The translations under genes and the position numbers were made by a program. Of a DNA stretch of 64,000 bases, positions 57,996 to 64,000 are shown one piece after another; position 1 is the stretch's first letter, and each line of letters starts with the position of its first letter. The notes under the pieces were generated by a model. It was not told the DNA's origin. It saw only the letters and a program-made list of their open reading frames with translations, and did no database searches. This stretch comes from Candidatus Limnocylindrales bacterium (GTDB taxonomy: Bacteria > Moduliflexota > Moduliflexia > Moduliflexales > JAUQPW01): assembly GCA_035559535.1 (NCBI GenBank), contig DATMBG010000058.1, positions 269,495 to 333,494 of the forward strand, written 5' to 3'.

Positions 57996-58317
57996 GTAAC
58001 TGTAACAAAGTAGGTGGAAAAAGGAACACCCCCCAATCCCCCCTCGAGGGGGGATTGCTTATCTTTACCCACATTTTTCGATTTGGGAGGATGGGCTCAA
58101 AACGGTTAGTAGGTCAACCATCCCGGTTGACCCACCTTGCAAAAAGAGGAATCTTTCCCTCACGAAGGAGATTCAATGCATTTCGCTACTCAACCAGCAA
58201 GATAGCTAAACCAGTTATTAATCCCCTGAAATGAAAAAATGTGGGTAATGGTTAGGGAGGGGGGACTAGGGGGTGTTCAGACAGAAAAAGTGACACCTAC
58301 TAAATTGTTACAGTTAC
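57996..58317. mobile_element. MITE-like element, long copy (GTAGGTG family) with a nested insertion
   Basis: Ends GTAACTGTAACAA (57996-58008) and TTGTTACAGTTAC (58305-58317) are exact inverted repeats; they continue as AGTAGGTGGAAAAAG and CTTTTTCTGTC-type sequence and CACCTACT. Core palindrome AATCCCCCCTC-GAGGGGGGATT (58035-58056). Compared with the short copy at 48370-48544 it carries about 150 extra bases, explained by the inner element at 58065-58248. Confidence 0.65.
58065..58248. mobile_element. Small element nested in the MITE-like copy
   Basis: TTACCCACATTTTTC (58065-58079) is the reverse complement, with one extra base, of GAAAAAATGTGGGTAA (58233-58248). The 150 nt between them contain a GGTTGACCCACC/GGTCAACC hairpin and no ORF. 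The short sister copy lacks this segment. A target duplication is not obvious. Confidence 0.5.
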
Positions 58318-58372
58318 TTCTGGGGAGATGGTTCTCATTGATTTAGGCTTTTAAGGGGAATCTAGATGACTT

Positions 58373-59299
58373 ATGGGAAAAAATCTAGTCAAGAAAACAG
58401 ACGAAACTATCGATCCAACCAGAGACCAGAAAATTGGTTTCAAAGCGGCTTTATTGACCCTTTTCCTTTGTCTGCTGTGGGGTGGCAATGGGGTAGCAAC
58501 AAAAATCAGTCTTCAAGGAATCCCACCCCTGGCTTTGGCAGGATTTCGTTTCGGTTTGGGATTTATATGTATTGCCTTATGGGCTTTATGGACCCATACC
58601 CCCTTACGGGTTCGATCTGGGGAACTCTATCCCCTGACCCTTGTTGGTCTTCTTTTTATCTTACAAATCAGCTTTTTAAATCTGGGTCTTGAGAGAACTC
58701 TGGTTATTTACTCGACCACTATTTTTAGTATTTATCCTTTGATGATAGCTTTGCTGGCGCACTGTTTTATTCCCGGAGATCAACTGGTTATTCGAAATTT
58801 CCTGGGGTTTGTCATCGCTTTTTTGGGGATTATAGTTCTGTTCGTAGGAAAATTCCATCCGGAGAGCAGGAATTTATGGCTCGGAAATCTTTTTACCTTA
58901 TTCAGCTCACTCTGTTTGAGTATCCTGTTTGTTTATACGAAAAAGATTATGCGAGGGATTAATCCTGTAAAGCTCCTTTTTTGGCAGATGGTCTATGGGG
59001 TTCCCGGTTTTTTCCTGTTAAGTTTCTTCCTGGAAAAGAGGTTAGATCCTTCTCTACTGACCTCCAAAGTCATTGGAGCGCTCTTATATCAGGGGGTCAT
59101 AGTGGCAGGATTCTGTTTTATAGGTCGAAATCTTTTATTAAAACGTTATCCGGCCAGCAAACTCTCTGCTTTTTTCTTTACCAACCCTCTTTTTGGAATT
59201 ATTTTAAGTGTTTTAATTTTGCATGAACCCATCACCCGGCAGCTTCTGGTGGGAGGTAGTTTAATAGCCTGTGGGATTTATCTGGCAAACTCCAGGTAA
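58373..59299 (+). CDS. EamA/DMT-family membrane exporter
   Basis: A 308-residue ten-helix protein with two EamA repeats: the first starts LLTLFLCLLWGGNGVATKISLQGIPPLALAGFRFGLG, the second near residue 165 (NLFTLFSSLCLSILFVYTKK). The pattern of small motifs (WGxNxVxxK, PLxxxxRF) is typical of drug/metabolite transporters that export amino acids, nucleobases or other metabolites. Substrate unknown. It begins 55 bp after the repeat element; a second, out-of-frame ATG at 58366 is not used. Confidence 0.85.
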   Translation: MGKNLVKKTDETIDPTRDQKIGFKAALLTLFLCLLWGGNGVATKISLQGIPPLALAGFRFGLGFICIALWALWTHTPLRVRSGELYPLTLVGLLFILQISFLNLGLERTLVIYSTTIFSIYPLMIALLAHCFIPGDQLVIRNFLGFVIAFLGIIVLFVGKFHPESRNLWLGNLFTLFSSLCLSILFVYTKKIMRGINPVKLLFWQMVYGVPGFFLLSFFLEKRLDPSLLTSKVIGALLYQGVIVAGFCFIGRNLLLKRYPASKLSAFFFTNPLFGIILSVLILHEPITRQLLVGGSLIACGIYLANSR

Positions 59300-59338
59300 A
59301 GGGAGAATAAAATTAAGATCCAGCGTAGAATCAAAGAT

Positions 59339-60304
59339 ATGCAGGGAAAATTTAGAAAAATCCTATTTATGGGAACCCCTGAATTTGCGGTTCCCAGTTT
59401 AGAACGACTTATCGAGCAGGGCTTCAAGCCTATAGCCGTGGTAACGCAACCTGATCGGCCTAGAGGCCGTGGTCAGAAGGTGCTTCCTTCTCCTGTAAAA
59501 GTAAAGGCTGAGGCCCATAGGATTAAGGTTTTACAGCCGGAAAAAATCCGGTCCCCGGAGGTACAGCAGGTTCTGGCAGAATTAGCCCCGGATCTTATTG
59601 TAGTTGTAGCTTATGGACAAATCTTGCCGGAATCAATTTTGAAAATTCCGCCTTATGGCTGTATCAACGTTCATGCCTCTTTACTGCCCAGGTATCGCGG
59701 AGCTGCTCCGATCCAATGGGCTATCATAAATGGGGAGACGGAGACCGGGGTTACGACCATGCTCATGGATAAAGGGATGGATACAGGACCTATTCTTTTA
59801 CAAGAACGTGTTCCTATTGAACCGGAAGATACGGCCGGAAGCTTGCAGGATAAACTGGCCCTTCGAGGTGCCGATTTGCTCCTTCGAACTCTCCGGGCTC
59901 TGGAAGAGGGCACCCTTCATCCTCAACCCCAGGATCCCTCCCAGGCTACCTATGCTCCTTTATTGAAGAAGGAGGATGGATTATTGGACTGGAGGGATTC
60001 TGCCCAGCGGATCCATTGTAAAGTTCGAGGGTTAAATCCATGGCCCGGAGCCTATACCTATTTTAATGGAAAAATCTTGAAAATTTGGAAGACCCTTCTG
60101 GTTCCCCATTATGTAGATGAAACAGCTTCTCCGCCGGGGACTATTCTGGAAATCCGAAAGGGAGAAGGACCCTTGATAAAAACCGGTGAGGGGTGTATTA
60201 TACTAACAGAATTACAGCCTGAGAATCGTCGTATCATGACCGGCGAGGAGTTTTGTCGGGGATATCGGATTACTCCAGGAATTATATTGGGAGGTAAGAT
60301 ATGA
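59339..60304 (+). CDS. fmt: Methionyl-tRNA formyltransferase
   Basis: A 321-residue Fmt. N-terminal [17 protein letters not shown], the formyl-folate site [18 protein letters not shown] (catalytic Asn/His/Asp region), DTGPIL and the C-terminal OB-fold ([15 protein letters not shown]) are all conserved. It formylates Met-tRNAfMet using 10-formyl-THF. The usual partner def is not next to it. Its stop overlaps the htpX start by 4 bp (ATGA), so the pair is translationally coupled. Confidence 0.96.
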   Translation: MQGKFRKILFMGTPEFAVPSLERLIEQGFKPIAVVTQPDRPRGRGQKVLPSPVKVKAEAHRIKVLQPEKIRSPEVQQVLAELAPDLIVVVAYGQILPESILKIPPYGCINVHASLLPRYRGAAPIQWAIINGETETGVTTMLMDKGMDTGPILLQERVPIEPEDTAGSLQDKLALRGADLLLRTLRALEEGTLHPQPQDPSQATYAPLLKKEDGLLDWRDSAQRIHCKVRGLNPWPGAYTYFNGKILKIWKTLLVPHYVDETASPPGTILEIRKGEGPLIKTGEGCIILTELQPENRRIMTGEEFCRGYRITPGIILGGKI

Positions 60305-61182
60305 GTAATGTATTTAAAACCGCTTTACTGATGGCGGGGTTGGCGATCTTGTTGATGTTTATCGGTGGCCTTGTAGGGGGAAGGCAGGGAGTTATCGTAG
60401 CCTTTATCTTTTCCCTGGCAATGAATTTCTTCTCCTATTGGTTCAGCGATAAGATAGTTCTGAGTCTTTATGGGGCGCGGGAAGTAGGCCCACAGGAAGC
60501 TCCAGAACTTTATGATATTGTCCGTAACCTTGCAATCAAAGCAGGCCTTCCCATGCCTCGAGTTTATATTATTCCATCAGATACACCCAATGCCTTTGCT
60601 ACCGGGCGAAATCCTGACCATGCCGTTGTTGCGGCCACAGAAGGAATTTTAAGGATCCTGAATCGACAAGAGTTAGAAGGTGTTTTGGGTCATGAATTGG
60701 CCCATGTGAAGAATCGAGATATCCTTACCAGCACCATTGCGGCTACCATGGCCTCGGCTATTTTCTTCTTGGCCGACATGGCTCGATGGGGTTTTATGTT
60801 CGGTGGATTTTCCCGGGATGATGAGGACCGGGGGGCCGGAGGTGCCATAGCTTCTCTTTTAATGATTATCCTGGCTCCCATCGCCGCCATGCTTATTCAA
60901 ATGGCCATCTCCCGCTCACGGGAATATGGAGCCGATGAAGATGGAGCCATGATCAGCGGTCGACCTTTAGCCCTTGCCAGTGCGCTCAGGAATATTGAAA
61001 CGGCTGTGTATCGGCGTCCTATGCTTGAAGCGTCTCCAACAACGGCCCATTTATTCATTATTAACCCTCTCAAAAGTTTGAAGGGGGACGGGCTTTTCTC
61101 TCTCTTCAGTACCCATCCGCCAACTGAAAAGCGTATTGAAAGGTTAGAACAGATAGCCCGACAGATGGGGCAAATAGGCTAA
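60301..61182 (+). CDS. htpX: Membrane zinc protease HtpX, M48 family
   Basis: A 293-residue membrane protease: two N-terminal TM helices, zinc motif HELAH (His131, Glu132, His135) followed by VKNRDI, two further TM helices and the third ligand in [11 protein letters not shown]. HtpX removes misfolded membrane proteins on the cytoplasmic side with FtsH. The start overlaps the fmt stop. It is followed by a YbaK-type gene. Confidence 0.94.
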   Translation: MSNVFKTALLMAGLAILLMFIGGLVGGRQGVIVAFIFSLAMNFFSYWFSDKIVLSLYGAREVGPQEAPELYDIVRNLAIKAGLPMPRVYIIPSDTPNAFATGRNPDHAVVAATEGILRILNRQELEGVLGHELAHVKNRDILTSTIAATMASAIFFLADMARWGFMFGGFSRDDEDRGAGGAIASLLMIILAPIAAMLIQMAISRSREYGADEDGAMISGRPLALASALRNIETAVYRRPMLEASPTTAHLFIINPLKSLKGDGLFSLFSTHPPTEKRIERLEQIARQMGQIG

Positions 61183-61210
61183 GAGAGTAATCAATAAAGA
61201 GGATGGAGCG

Positions 61211-61717
61211 GTGGATTACCGCTTATTTGTACGGCTACTTCACATGACCATGTCCCAGTCAGTAGAGCGTGTCAAAGCCTATTTTAAGGATCGTGGAATT
61301 CCAATAGAAGTTGTTGAATTTAAGGAAGAAACACGTACGGCTCAAATGGCAGCCGATGCCATTGGTACTGAGGTTAAAAATATTGTAAAGTCCCTCATCT
61401 TTGAAGCCGATGGACAACCCATCCTGGTCCTCTGTTCCGGAGATAAGAAGGTAGATACTGCCAAACTAGCCCGTTTGCAAGGAGTAAAGAAAATCAATAA
61501 GGCCGATGCCGATTTTGTTTTGGAAAAAACCGGGTTCGTAATCGGAGGTGTTCCCCCGGTAGCCCATAAAGAAAAATTAACGGTTTACATAGACCAGAAT
61601 TTGATGTCCTGTGATCGTCTCTATGCAGCCGCTGGAACTCCCAGGACCCTCTTTGCCATAGATCCTCAGTTACTCCGGCAGGTAACCGGAGGTCTTGTCT
61701 GCAATGTGACCGTTTAG
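61211..61717 (+). CDS. YbaK/ProX-type aminoacyl-tRNA editing protein
   Basis: A 168-residue protein whose residues from about 14 on fit the YbaK/EbsC fold: VERVKAYFKDRGIPIEVVEF, TAQMAADAIGTEVKNIVKSLIF with the conserved Lys, VLCSGDKKVDTAKLARL, GFVIGGVPPVAH. These proteins hydrolyse mischarged Cys-tRNAPro or related substrates in trans. GTG 61211 with AAAGAGG upstream is the best ribosome start; ATGs at 61244 and 61250 would match the family's usual N-terminus. The exact specificity (YbaK, ProXp-ala) is not resolvable. Confidence 0.9.
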   Translation: MDYRLFVRLLHMTMSQSVERVKAYFKDRGIPIEVVEFKEETRTAQMAADAIGTEVKNIVKSLIFEADGQPILVLCSGDKKVDTAKLARLQGVKKINKADADFVLEKTGFVIGGVPPVAHKEKLTVYIDQNLMSCDRLYAAAGTPRTLFAIDPQLLRQVTGGLVCNVTV

Positions 61718-61727
61718 TGCACACGAA

Positions 61728-62813
61728 ATGCCTTGTAAATCCAAAAAAATTTGTTTCCCGTCGACCTTCTTAGTTCTCTTCACCATTTTTTTTAGCCTCT
61801 CCAGGTTGCCGGATAATTCTGCTCAAGAAGAAATACTTTTCAGTGATGATTTCGAGAAAGGAAATGCAGCCGAATGGCAAATCATTAGTGGAACCTGGGA
61901 AGTTAAAGACGGTCGTTTTCATCAGACTTCCACCGAAGGAAACTGGCTGGATGCCATTGTAGGAAAGGAGAGTTGGCTAGATTATCAGTTCGAAGCCAAA
62001 GGACGGGCTTTAAAAAAAGGAAATATCGGTATTATTTTTCGGTGTAATGCTGACCGGAGCAAGTTTTATTATTTTGGCTTTGCCGGTGCCGGAAAACAGT
62101 TGGCCATTATCCGGTATGAAAACGGAGACTGGACCCGACAGGTGGAGGTCAGCCAGGAGATAGAGGTAAACCGAGACTACCTGTTTAAAGTGATCCTTAC
62201 AGGAAATCAGGTGAGGGCCTTTCTCGATGGGGAAGAGATTTTTAATTATTTTGATATAAATTACCGGGCCGGGAAGGTAGGCCTCCACACCCGGGCCATT
62301 CCGGCGTCCTTCGATGAGGTTAAAGTCTTCAGGATTTCTACCTCCCTTATTCAATCAGGTATGGATGCCTACGAAGTAACCAATGCGGAATTTAAAAGAT
62401 TTATAGAAGCCGGCGGTTATGAAAATCCAGATTACTGGTCTCCGATAGGCTGGAGGAGTATTCAAGAAAATCCCAGAAAATATCCGGCCCTTTGGGAACA
62501 GGGTGATTATAACCGACCGGAGGATCCTGTGGTCGGAGTAACCTGGTATGAAAGTGAGGCCTATTGCCAATGGGCGGGTAAGCGCCTGCCTACCGACAAG
62601 GAATGGTTTTCTGCCTGCGAACAGGGAGAGATTCAGAAAAGTAGGAATATCTGGGAATGGACCGCCACCCGGGAACTGGGTATGGGAATTCTTCGAGGCT
62701 TTGACGACCAGGCCCCACAACGGGCAGATTCCCACTTTACTTTACAGTGTGGAGCCAGAACCTACGGGATCGCTTCAGATGCCTCCTGGGGATTCCGATG
62801 TATCCGTAAATAG
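61728..62813 (+). CDS. Exported protein: laminin-G/DUF1080-like domain plus shortened FGE (SUMF1) domain
   Basis: A 361-residue protein with a signal peptide (hydrophobic residues 9-26). Residues of about 35-205 form a concanavalin-like beta-sandwich (ILFSDDFEKGNAAEWQIISGTWEVKDGRFHQ), as in DUF1080/laminin-G sugar-binding folds. Residues of about 215-361 are a formylglycine-generating-enzyme-like domain (VTNAEFKRFIEAGGYENPDYW, VVGVTWYESEAYCQWAGKRLPTDKEW, IWEWTA, WGFRCIRK). The central YPWG region of the usual domain is missing, leaving about 145 instead of 220 or more residues. Enzymatic activity is doubtful; a binding or structural role is more likely. Confidence 0.75.
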   Translation: MPCKSKKICFPSTFLVLFTIFFSLSRLPDNSAQEEILFSDDFEKGNAAEWQIISGTWEVKDGRFHQTSTEGNWLDAIVGKESWLDYQFEAKGRALKKGNIGIIFRCNADRSKFYYFGFAGAGKQLAIIRYENGDWTRQVEVSQEIEVNRDYLFKVILTGNQVRAFLDGEEIFNYFDINYRAGKVGLHTRAIPASFDEVKVFRISTSLIQSGMDAYEVTNAEFKRFIEAGGYENPDYWSPIGWRSIQENPRKYPALWEQGDYNRPEDPVVGVTWYESEAYCQWAGKRLPTDKEWFSACEQGEIQKSRNIWEWTATRELGMGILRGFDDQAPQRADSHFTLQCGARTYGIASDASWGFRCIRK

Positions 62814-62863
62814 AAAGCATGAAATATAAAATCTGTGGAGAAGGTAAATACTTAAAGAAAAAC

Positions 62864-62908
62864 ACGCATCAACAAGCTCATCAGACCCGGCTTCACCTGC
62901 TGATGCGT
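62864..62908. terminator. Bidirectional terminator-like hairpin
   Basis: ACGCATCA (62864-62871) pairs with TGATGCGT (62901-62908), flanked by AAAA on the left and TTTT on the right, between two convergent genes (FGE-like and DUF5670). Suitable as a terminator on both strands. Confidence 0.65.
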
Positions 62909-62940
62909 TTTGCCGGAGCAGGAATACCCGGATAAAATTA

Positions 62941-63090
62941 TCAGACAGGTCCCCGGCTTCCCGTAAAAAGTTGGATAAGTCCAACGATAATCGCCAACAA
63001 AAGCAGAATATGAACAAAAGCGCCGGCTACCTTAAAAACCAATCCCAGTATCCAAAAAATAAGCAATATAAGGGCAATCGTCCAAAGCAT
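62941..63090 (-). CDS. DUF5670/Lmo0937-family membrane micro-protein, 49 aa
   Basis: A 49-residue ORF on the minus strand with a strong Shine-Dalgarno (AAAGGAGG) 7 nt before ATG. The peptide is MLWTIALILLIFWILGLVFK, then VAGAFVHILLLLAIIVGLIQ and a short GSRGPV tail: two hydrophobic helices. This matches the small Lmo0937/DUF5670 family by its N-terminus and length. Function is unknown; members are common, often stress-linked. The ORF is below common length cut-offs and easy to miss. Confidence 0.85.
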   Translation of the reverse strand: MLWTIALILLIFWILGLVFKVAGAFVHILLLLAIIVGLIQLFTGSRGPV

Positions 63091-63359
63091 AAGAAACCTC
63101 CTTTCAATAATTTGATTTAAAAGTGCCTGCTCCCCTCATTCCCCTGTTAAAACATCGCCTAAACTGTAGGAGTAGCCCTTTGCGGCTGCCCTGTTAAAGG
63201 CGATCACCCCGAGGTCGCCTTGCAGTTATGCGACATTTCTATTCAAATGGGGTATGAGGCTTCTGATTTGATAAATAAGCAAACTTTAAGCCACTATAGG
63301 AAAAAACATAAAGAGATAGGAAATATCTCGATAATTCCCTAAAGGGTAAATTTTTAAGT
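63091..63359. other. Intergenic region with a small hairpin
   Basis: 269 bp without a gene. ATCGCCT (about 63154) pairs with AGGCGAT (about 63197) around GGAGTAGCCC/GGCTGCCC sequence, and a GGTCGCC word follows. Nothing else is recognisable. Confidence 0.35.
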
Positions 63360-63731
63360 TTGGTAAAAAGGGTCAAAATTTACCTCTTTCAAGGGTTTAT
63401 TTCACAGGAGAGAGGAAAATTGCAATACCTTTATTTAACGACCCGGGGGCGGCGGACCGGCCTGCCCAGGGAAATTGAGATCTGGTTTACCGAGTTAAAT
63501 GGGCGCTATTATATTATTGCCGAACGTAGAGAGAATGCCCAATGGGTGAAAAATATTCGGCAAGATGCCCGGGTAGTATTTCGGGTGGGAGAGCAGACTT
63601 ACAAGGGTCATGCCCGCATAGTGGAAGCCGACCAGGAACCAAACCTCTGTGCCCGGGTCCGAAGGCTCTCAGAGGCAAAATATGGATGGGGAGATGGGCT
63701 TATCGTGGAGTTGACTCCGGAATCGGAGTAA
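63360..63731 (+). CDS. DUF385/deazaflavin-dependent nitroreductase-like protein
   Basis: A 123-residue split-barrel protein of the nitroreductase DUF385 (F420-type) group: LTTRGRRTGLPREIEIWFTELNGRYYIIAERRENAQWVKNI is the family block (RRTG binds the cofactor phosphate), followed by AxVxxRVGEQTYKGHARIVE. Many members use F420 but others use FMN or no known cofactor, and F420 genes are not in the window. The start is TTG with no good Shine-Dalgarno sequence; an N-terminal error is possible. Confidence 0.75.
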   Translation: MVKRVKIYLFQGFISQERGKLQYLYLTTRGRRTGLPREIEIWFTELNGRYYIIAERRENAQWVKNIRQDARVVFRVGEQTYKGHARIVEADQEPNLCARVRRLSEAKYGWGDGLIVELTPESE

Positions 63732-63828
63732 AACATCTCCCTTCTAGGGAGCGCAGAGGTCTCGCCTGCCCAAGGCTACCCTATTTCAGATAGGGGAATA
63801 AACTGGCCAGAGAGGAGAAGAGGATCTT

Positions 63829-64000
63829 CTAGGTTCTAGATTGTTGAGCCGGCAGTATTATAGTAAAAGTACTTCCTTTTCCCGGTACACTGCGAGCCGT
63901 AATCTCCCCCTTGTGCCGCTTGACAATCTTCTGACAAATCGCCAACCCCATCCCCGTCCCCTCAAACTCATGACGACCCTGTAAACGTTGAAACGGCTTG
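63829..64000 (-). CDS. Sensor histidine kinase, C-terminal end, cut by the right edge
   Basis: The last 56 residues of a kinase ATPase domain read in from the right edge: [29 protein letters not shown] is the G2 box of PAS/phytochrome-type kinases, then [18 protein letters not shown]. The stop is TAG at 63829-63831. Most of the protein lies outside the window. Confidence 0.85.
   Translation of the reverse strand, partial: KPFQRLQGRHEFEGTGMGLAICQKIVKRHKGEITARSVPGKGSTFTIILPAQQSRT

Overview
The window looks like chromosomal DNA from a Gram-negative, LPS-bearing bacterium with moderate G+C (by eye in the 40s percent). LPS is indicated by LpxC, a family-9 heptosyltransferase and a Kdo-hydroxylase-like protein. 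The genome decodes selenocysteine (tRNA-Sec gene) and uses sigma-54 (an NtrC-type activator plus a -24/-12 promoter match). Gene content, and intergenic DNA crowded with short palindromes, heptad-like repeat words and MITE-like elements, do not fit a well-studied enterobacterium or pseudomonad. Uncultivated lineages near Nitrospirota, Methylomirabilota, Tectomicrobia or deltaproteobacteria are possible, but the sequence alone does not settle this. No prophage, CRISPR array, rRNA operon or intact transposase was seen.

Layout. 1-5.4 kb: the end of a McrC-like nuclease, an APC permease fused to a UspA domain, a class I aminotransferase, an SDR reductase and a PepSY protein. 5.4-15.7 kb: a TPR lytic transglycosylase, two nucleotide-sugar reductases (RfbD, Rmd-like), a threonine synthase carrying a LeuA-type regulatory domain, CysQ, DinB and a quinone oxidoreductase. 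16-18 kb: an LPS-core pair. 19-22.8 kb: a branched-chain amino-acid ABC transporter (LivG, LivF, fused LivH-LivM) without a binding protein. 23-28.3 kb: DnaJ, a three-gene polyol/sugar operon (dehydrogenase, aldolase, FGGY kinase) and selC. 28.6-31.8 kb: an amidohydrolase, an M50 protease and TrpS.

32-43.3 kb is the regulatory core: PrkA, a DUF444 protein and SpoVR, followed by a membrane histidine kinase with a CxxCH motif in its sensor domain, an NtrC-type regulator, a lone receiver behind a sigma-54 promoter, and a degenerate cyclase fused to CsgG/FlgT-like domains. This resembles a stress or starvation module with its own two-component control.

43.5-47.4 kb: a GNAT plus MenC/N-succinylamino-acid racemase pair (translationally coupled), a small membrane metal-binding protein, a class II aldolase and LpxC. 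47.7-53 kb: an HNH endonuclease and a MoxR-DUF58-BatA operon with hairpins at both internal junctions. 53.2-64 kb: RsmB (probably with a non-canonical start), CbiB, a GT-C-like membrane protein, a DMT exporter, Fmt-HtpX, a YbaK editing protein, an FGE-like protein with a truncated core, a DUF5670 micro-protein, a DUF385 protein and the end of a histidine kinase.

The most unusual content is in the repeats (two MITE-like families, one with a nested insertion; a 64-bp perfect palindrome; many heptad-word hairpins) and in domain architecture (ThrC-LeuA fusion, CxxCH kinase beside PrkA, cyclase-CsgG-FlgT protein).
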